From Pseudomonadota bacterium (GTDB lineage: Bacteria > Pseudomonadota > Gammaproteobacteria > Ga0077536), in contig JADJYF010000016.1 of assembly GCA_016719885.1 (NCBI GenBank), positions 77,807-141,806 of the forward strand: a DNA stretch of 64,000 nt. Direction: 5' to 3'. The notes beneath the pieces are model-generated. The model was not told where the DNA came from and ran no database searches. It worked only from the letters and a program-made list of their open reading frames with translations. The position numbers were made by a program, and so were the translations under genes. Below are positions 60,858 through 64,000 of this stretch, in pieces. The number at the start of each line of letters is the position of its first letter. The first letter of the stretch is position 1.

Positions 60858-62540
60858 CTACGCGCGACCCGAGCGCAGCACTTCACCCGGACGCGAGCCG
60901 GTGTCCTTGCCATGCTCGAACACCGGTACGCCGTTGACGATGGTGTATTCCACGCCGCGCGCCGGCACCACCAGGCGACGACCGCCGCCCGGCAGGTCGT
61001 AGCGCATTTCACCGCGCTTGTTGGAACCGACGGTGGCCATGTCGAAGATCGCGAAGTCGGCGGCCAGGCCCTTGGCGATGCGACCGCGGTTCTTGATGCC
61101 GAACAGCGCCGCCGGCTCGGTGGTGATGCGTTGCACCGCGCGCTCGAGGCTCATGGCCTGGCGCTCACGCACCCAGGTGCCGAGCAGGTAGGTGGCATAA
61201 CCTGCGTCACACAGGCTGTCGACGTGCGCACCGCCGTCGGACAGGCCGATCATGATGCGCGACTCGTTGATGAGGTCGGGAATCTTGCTTTCGTCGGCGT
61301 TGAAGAAATCGTAGGTGTACTGAAGCTTGAGCTGGTCTTCGCAGGCGAGATCGATGAAGGTGTCGGCCGGATGCGCGTTGCGCTCCTTGGCGATCTCGGC
61401 GACGTTGCGCCCGACATACTTCTGCATGTCGGCGTTGCCGACTTCCAGCACGATGGCCACTTCCCAGCGCGCCGAGAAAATCAGCGCCTTCTTCAGCGAC
61501 TCCTTGAACGCCGCGCGGAAGGCCGGGTCCCGGTAGACCGCGATCTGCTCGTCCGTCGAGCGGTTGAACACCGGGTTGAAGCACGGCATGTTGGCGAACA
61601 GGAAGGGCTTGGACATATCAATCTGTCCGACCAGCGGTCGGCAGGTTGCCTGCGGCACCGAGCCACGCTTGATGAGGTCGTCGACTTCCGCCAGCGTCTC
61701 CTGCACCTGGTTGGGATTGTCGTCGCGATTCAACAACGCGAGCCAGGTGACCGGGCGGCCGCTGGATGACAACAACAGGTCCAGCAGTTCACGTTCCTGC
61801 GCGCTGACGCGTGACACTTCGTTGGTCAGCGCGACTTCGATGGCGCCGTGGCCGACATCGCGCAGCACGTTGCCATAGGCGCGAAATTCATCGTTGCTGG
61901 CGAGACGACAGGCGAGCGGGCGGCCCTGGTAGCCGATGTGCTGGCCGGCATTGGTCGAGGTGAAACCGAAGGAACCGGCGTCCATCGCTTCGCGCAGGAG
62001 GCCGGCGATCTTTTTCGTTTCTTCGGCGGTCGCGGCGCGTTCCATCGATTCTTCGCCGATCACGTAATGGCGGAACGGCGTCAGCGCGCACAGGAAACCG
62101 AGATTGAGACCTGAGCCGCGGCGGGCGGCGGCGTCTATGTATTCGGGGAAGGTTTCCCAGTCCCAGGTCACGCCCTTGGAGAGCACATCGAAGGGAATGG
62201 CTTCGACGTTGACGAGATCCCAGGCCGCGATTTCACGCGCTTCGGGACGACAGGGCGCGAGACCGACGCCGCAGTTGCCCATCATGACGGTCGTGACACC
62301 ATGCCAGCAGGAAGGCGAGGTGACGTCGTCCCAGCAGATCTGCGCGTCGTAATGGGTGTGCGGATCGACGAAGCCCGGCGCGACGATGAGGTCTTGGGCG
62401 TCAATGGTGCGCTTGGCGGTGCCATCGACCTTGCCGACTTCAACAATCTTGCCGTCGGTGACCGCGACGTCGGCGCGGAAACGCGCCGCGCCAGTGCCAT
62501 CGACGACGGTGCCATTTCGAATTACGAGGTCATAGGACAT
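60858..62540 (-). CDS. N-acyl-D-amino-acid deacylase-like amidohydrolase
   Basis: Metal-dependent amidohydrolase, 560 residues, of the D-aminoacylase type. The metal site starts with GFVDPHTHYDAQICWDD (HxH, about residues 58-74), followed by WHGVTTVMMGNCGVGLAPC, which is typical of N-acyl-D-amino-acid deacylases, and SDGGAHVDSLCDAGYATYLL near the C-terminal part (about 455). ATG 62540 has AGGAG upstream and starts MSYDLVIRNGTVVDGTG; the longer frame is rejected. Substrate not visible; the two acyl-CoA ligases beside it may use released acids. Confidence 0.88.
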   Translation of the reverse strand: MSYDLVIRNGTVVDGTGAARFRADVAVTDGKIVEVGKVDGTAKRTIDAQDLIVAPGFVDPHTHYDAQICWDDVTSPSCWHGVTTVMMGNCGVGLAPCRPEAREIAAWDLVNVEAIPFDVLSKGVTWDWETFPEYIDAAARRGSGLNLGFLCALTPFRHYVIGEESMERAATAEETKKIAGLLREAMDAGSFGFTSTNAGQHIGYQGRPLACRLASNDEFRAYGNVLRDVGHGAIEVALTNEVSRVSAQERELLDLLLSSSGRPVTWLALLNRDDNPNQVQETLAEVDDLIKRGSVPQATCRPLVGQIDMSKPFLFANMPCFNPVFNRSTDEQIAVYRDPAFRAAFKESLKKALIFSARWEVAIVLEVGNADMQKYVGRNVAEIAKERNAHPADTFIDLACEDQLKLQYTYDFFNADESKIPDLINESRIMIGLSDGGAHVDSLCDAGYATYLLGTWVRERQAMSLERAVQRITTEPAALFGIKNRGRIAKGLAADFAIFDMATVGSNKRGEMRYDLPGGGRRLVVPARGVEYTIVNGVPVFEHGKDTGSRPGEVLRSGRA

Positions 62541-62730
62541 CACGCGTACTCCTGCGGGTTGAGCGGCGACAGTATACGGAAATCGTTTTGCCATCAGCAG
62601 CGGCGTGAGCCGCGCTGAAGAGGCCTCCCCAAATAGGGGGATCATCGCGCCGTCAACAACAATGCTGCGGCGCGACGCGCGTGCGCAAGGAGCGCAACCG
62701 CTGGCGGCTGCGCGCGGCGCGAACGCATCG

Positions 62731-64000
62731 TCAGCCGAGGATCTTGCGCGCCTCGGCGCGCAGTTCGACCTTGCGAATCTTGCCGCTGGAAGTCATGGGA
62801 TAGGCGTCGACGAAGATCACGTGCTTGGGGATCTTGAAGCTCGCGATGCGGCCATGCATGCGTTCGAGCAAGGCTTCAGCGGTGATGTCCTTACCCGGTT
62901 CCTTGATCACGAAAGCAACCGGCACTTCGGCAAGGCGCTGATCGGGGTAGGCCACCACCGCCGCATCGCGCACTTCGTCCATCACGCGCAAATAGGCTTC
63001 CACTTCGGCGGGCGAGACGTTTTCGCCGCCGACCTTCAGCATGTCCTTGTAGCGCCCCATGAACACCAGGTAACCGTCGGGGCGCTTCTTGGCCATGTCG
63101 CCGGTATGCAGCCAGCCGTCGCGGTCGATGGCATCGGCGGTGGCTTCGGGCTTGTCCCAGTAGCAGTCCATGATGGTGTAGCCGCGCACCAGCAATTCAC
63201 CCGGCACGTCGTCGGGCTGATCGGCGCCGGTCTCGACATCGACCACGCGGAATTCGTAGTCGTTCATCGGGTAGCCCGAGGCGTGCACGCGCTGTTCGCG
63301 ATTGGACGACGGGTTGTCGCAGGACACGTAGGCCCAGGTTTCGCTCATGCCGAAACCGCTGACCGTCGGGCCGAACACGTCCTGTACTTTTTCTGCGATG
63401 GGGAAGGTGCTCTCGACGCCCGACGGCAGGGTGCCGATGCGCATCCTGATGTCGCGCTTCCTGCGCGCCTGCGCGTTCAGGAGATCGAGCCAATGCGCTT
63501 CGAAGCCGTGCAGCACCGTGGCCTTTTCCTGCTCGGCGAGATCGAGCGCGCGCTCGGCATCGAACACGTCCATCATGATCTGCTTGGCGCCGACCAGCAC
63601 GCCGGCCATGGTGATCTCGGCGTAGGCGTAGATGTGGAACATCGGCAGGTAGTTCATGTGGATGTCGTGCATGGTCATGCCGAGCATCTGCGCACGTTCA
63701 TGGGTGTTGCGGATCGGGCGGTGGGAATGCACCACGCCCTTGGGGCTGCCGGTGGTGCCGGAGGTGTAGCAGATCACCATGCGACCGTCGGGATCGACGG
63801 CGGTCTTGCGCGCCGCAAGTTCGGTGTCGCTGATGCGTGTGCCGCCGGCCATGAACTGCTGCCAGTCGAGCGCATGGGGCAGGCTGCGATTGCCCATCAC
63901 CACCAGGCGTTTCAGATCCGGGTAGCCGTCGACGATCAGCGAGCCGTCGGTATGGCGCTCGATGCCCGGCATGGTCTCGGCCAGCATGCCCTGGTAGTCG
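62731..64000 (-). CDS. Acyl-CoA synthetase (AMP-binding), N-terminus outside window
   Basis: Adenylate-forming ligase, at least 418 residues visible; the frame is open to base 64000, so the N-terminal part lies beyond the window. It has the A3 motif ICYTSGTTGSPKGVVHSH, the signature GWLHTGDMAKKRPDGYLVFM (motif A8 region), LKVGGENVSPAEVEAYL and the C-terminal catalytic Lys region TSSGKIRKVELRAEA. Probably a medium/long-chain fatty acid or aromatic acid CoA ligase. It is intact, unlike the related gene at 58141. Confidence 0.88.
   Translation of the reverse strand, partial: DYQGMLAETMPGIERHTDGSLIVDGYPDLKRLVVMGNRSLPHALDWQQFMAGGTRISDTELAARKTAVDPDGRMVICYTSGTTGSPKGVVHSHRPIRNTHERAQMLGMTMHDIHMNYLPMFHIYAYAEITMAGVLVGAKQIMMDVFDAERALDLAEQEKATVLHGFEAHWLDLLNAQARRKRDIRMRIGTLPSGVESTFPIAEKVQDVFGPTVSGFGMSETWAYVSCDNPSSNREQRVHASGYPMNDYEFRVVDVETGADQPDDVPGELLVRGYTIMDCYWDKPEATADAIDRDGWLHTGDMAKKRPDGYLVFMGRYKDMLKVGGENVSPAEVEAYLRVMDEVRDAAVVAYPDQRLAEVPVAFVIKEPGKDITAEALLERMHGRIASFKIPKHVIFVDAYPMTSSGKIRKVELRAEARKILG

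Overview
The window is a high-GC chromosomal segment from a gammaproteobacterium with a Pseudomonas-type polar flagellum. The gene order (flgEFGHIJKL, fleQ, fleSR, fliEFGHIJ, fliK, fliLMNOPQR-flhB, flhA-flhF-fleN-fliA, cheYZA, motCD, parA, cheW) and the regulators FleQ, FleSR, FleN and FliA are those of the FleQ/RpoN hierarchy. The genus cannot be read from the sequence.

Layout. 1-8736: hook, rod, ring and hook-associated genes (flgE is cut by the window edge; flgH carries a frameshift). 8737-13643: regulators fleQ and fleSR, with a sigma70-like promoter and a leader able to form two mutually exclusive hairpins before fleQ, and a sigma54 promoter before fleS. 13690-19405: fliEFGHIJ (C-ring, MS-ring, export ATPase). 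19525-20493: a reverse-strand UDP-xylose synthase gene inside the flagellar cluster. 20629-27230: fliK, fliLMNOPQR and flhB, with sigma54-type promoters before fliK and fliL. 27239-32263: flhA, flhF, fleN, fliA. 32304-39745: chemotaxis and motor genes (no cheB where Pseudomonas has it), ending in a DUF2802 gene. 39772-40592: a tandem array of about 200-bp units, each carrying the 5' part of a tRNA-Ser(GGA) gene; only the last tRNA copy is complete, and a strong terminator follows.

40629-64000: a metabolic region: glycosyltransferase, acyl-CoA dehydrogenase, EamA transporter, PQQ quinohemoprotein dehydrogenase, alpha/beta hydrolase, membrane spermidine-synthase-like protein, Tat-exported isoaspartyl-methyltransferase-like protein, VOC protein, nitroreductase, DUF3014 protein, enoyl-CoA hydratase, a GrdB-like selenoprotein gene, an RRM protein, a two-subunit ThDP enzyme coupled to a solute-binding protein, a frameshifted acyl-CoA ligase, a quinone oxidoreductase, an N-acyl-D-amino-acid-deacylase-like amidohydrolase and a second acyl-CoA ligase cut by the window edge. 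The mix suggests catabolism of organic or amino acids through CoA thioesters, but the substrate cannot be named.

The two strongest unusual signals are: (1) at 54080-54955 (minus) two open frames join across an in-frame TGA at the first position of a UxxC redox motif, followed at the expected distance by a bacterial SECIS-like hairpin, so the gene probably encodes selenocysteine; and (2) the tRNA-Ser tandem array at 39804-40554. Also of note are three copies in CheA of a motif resembling the CheY-binding ends of FliM and CheZ, and a sigma54-like promoter so close to flgJ that its transcript would be almost leaderless.
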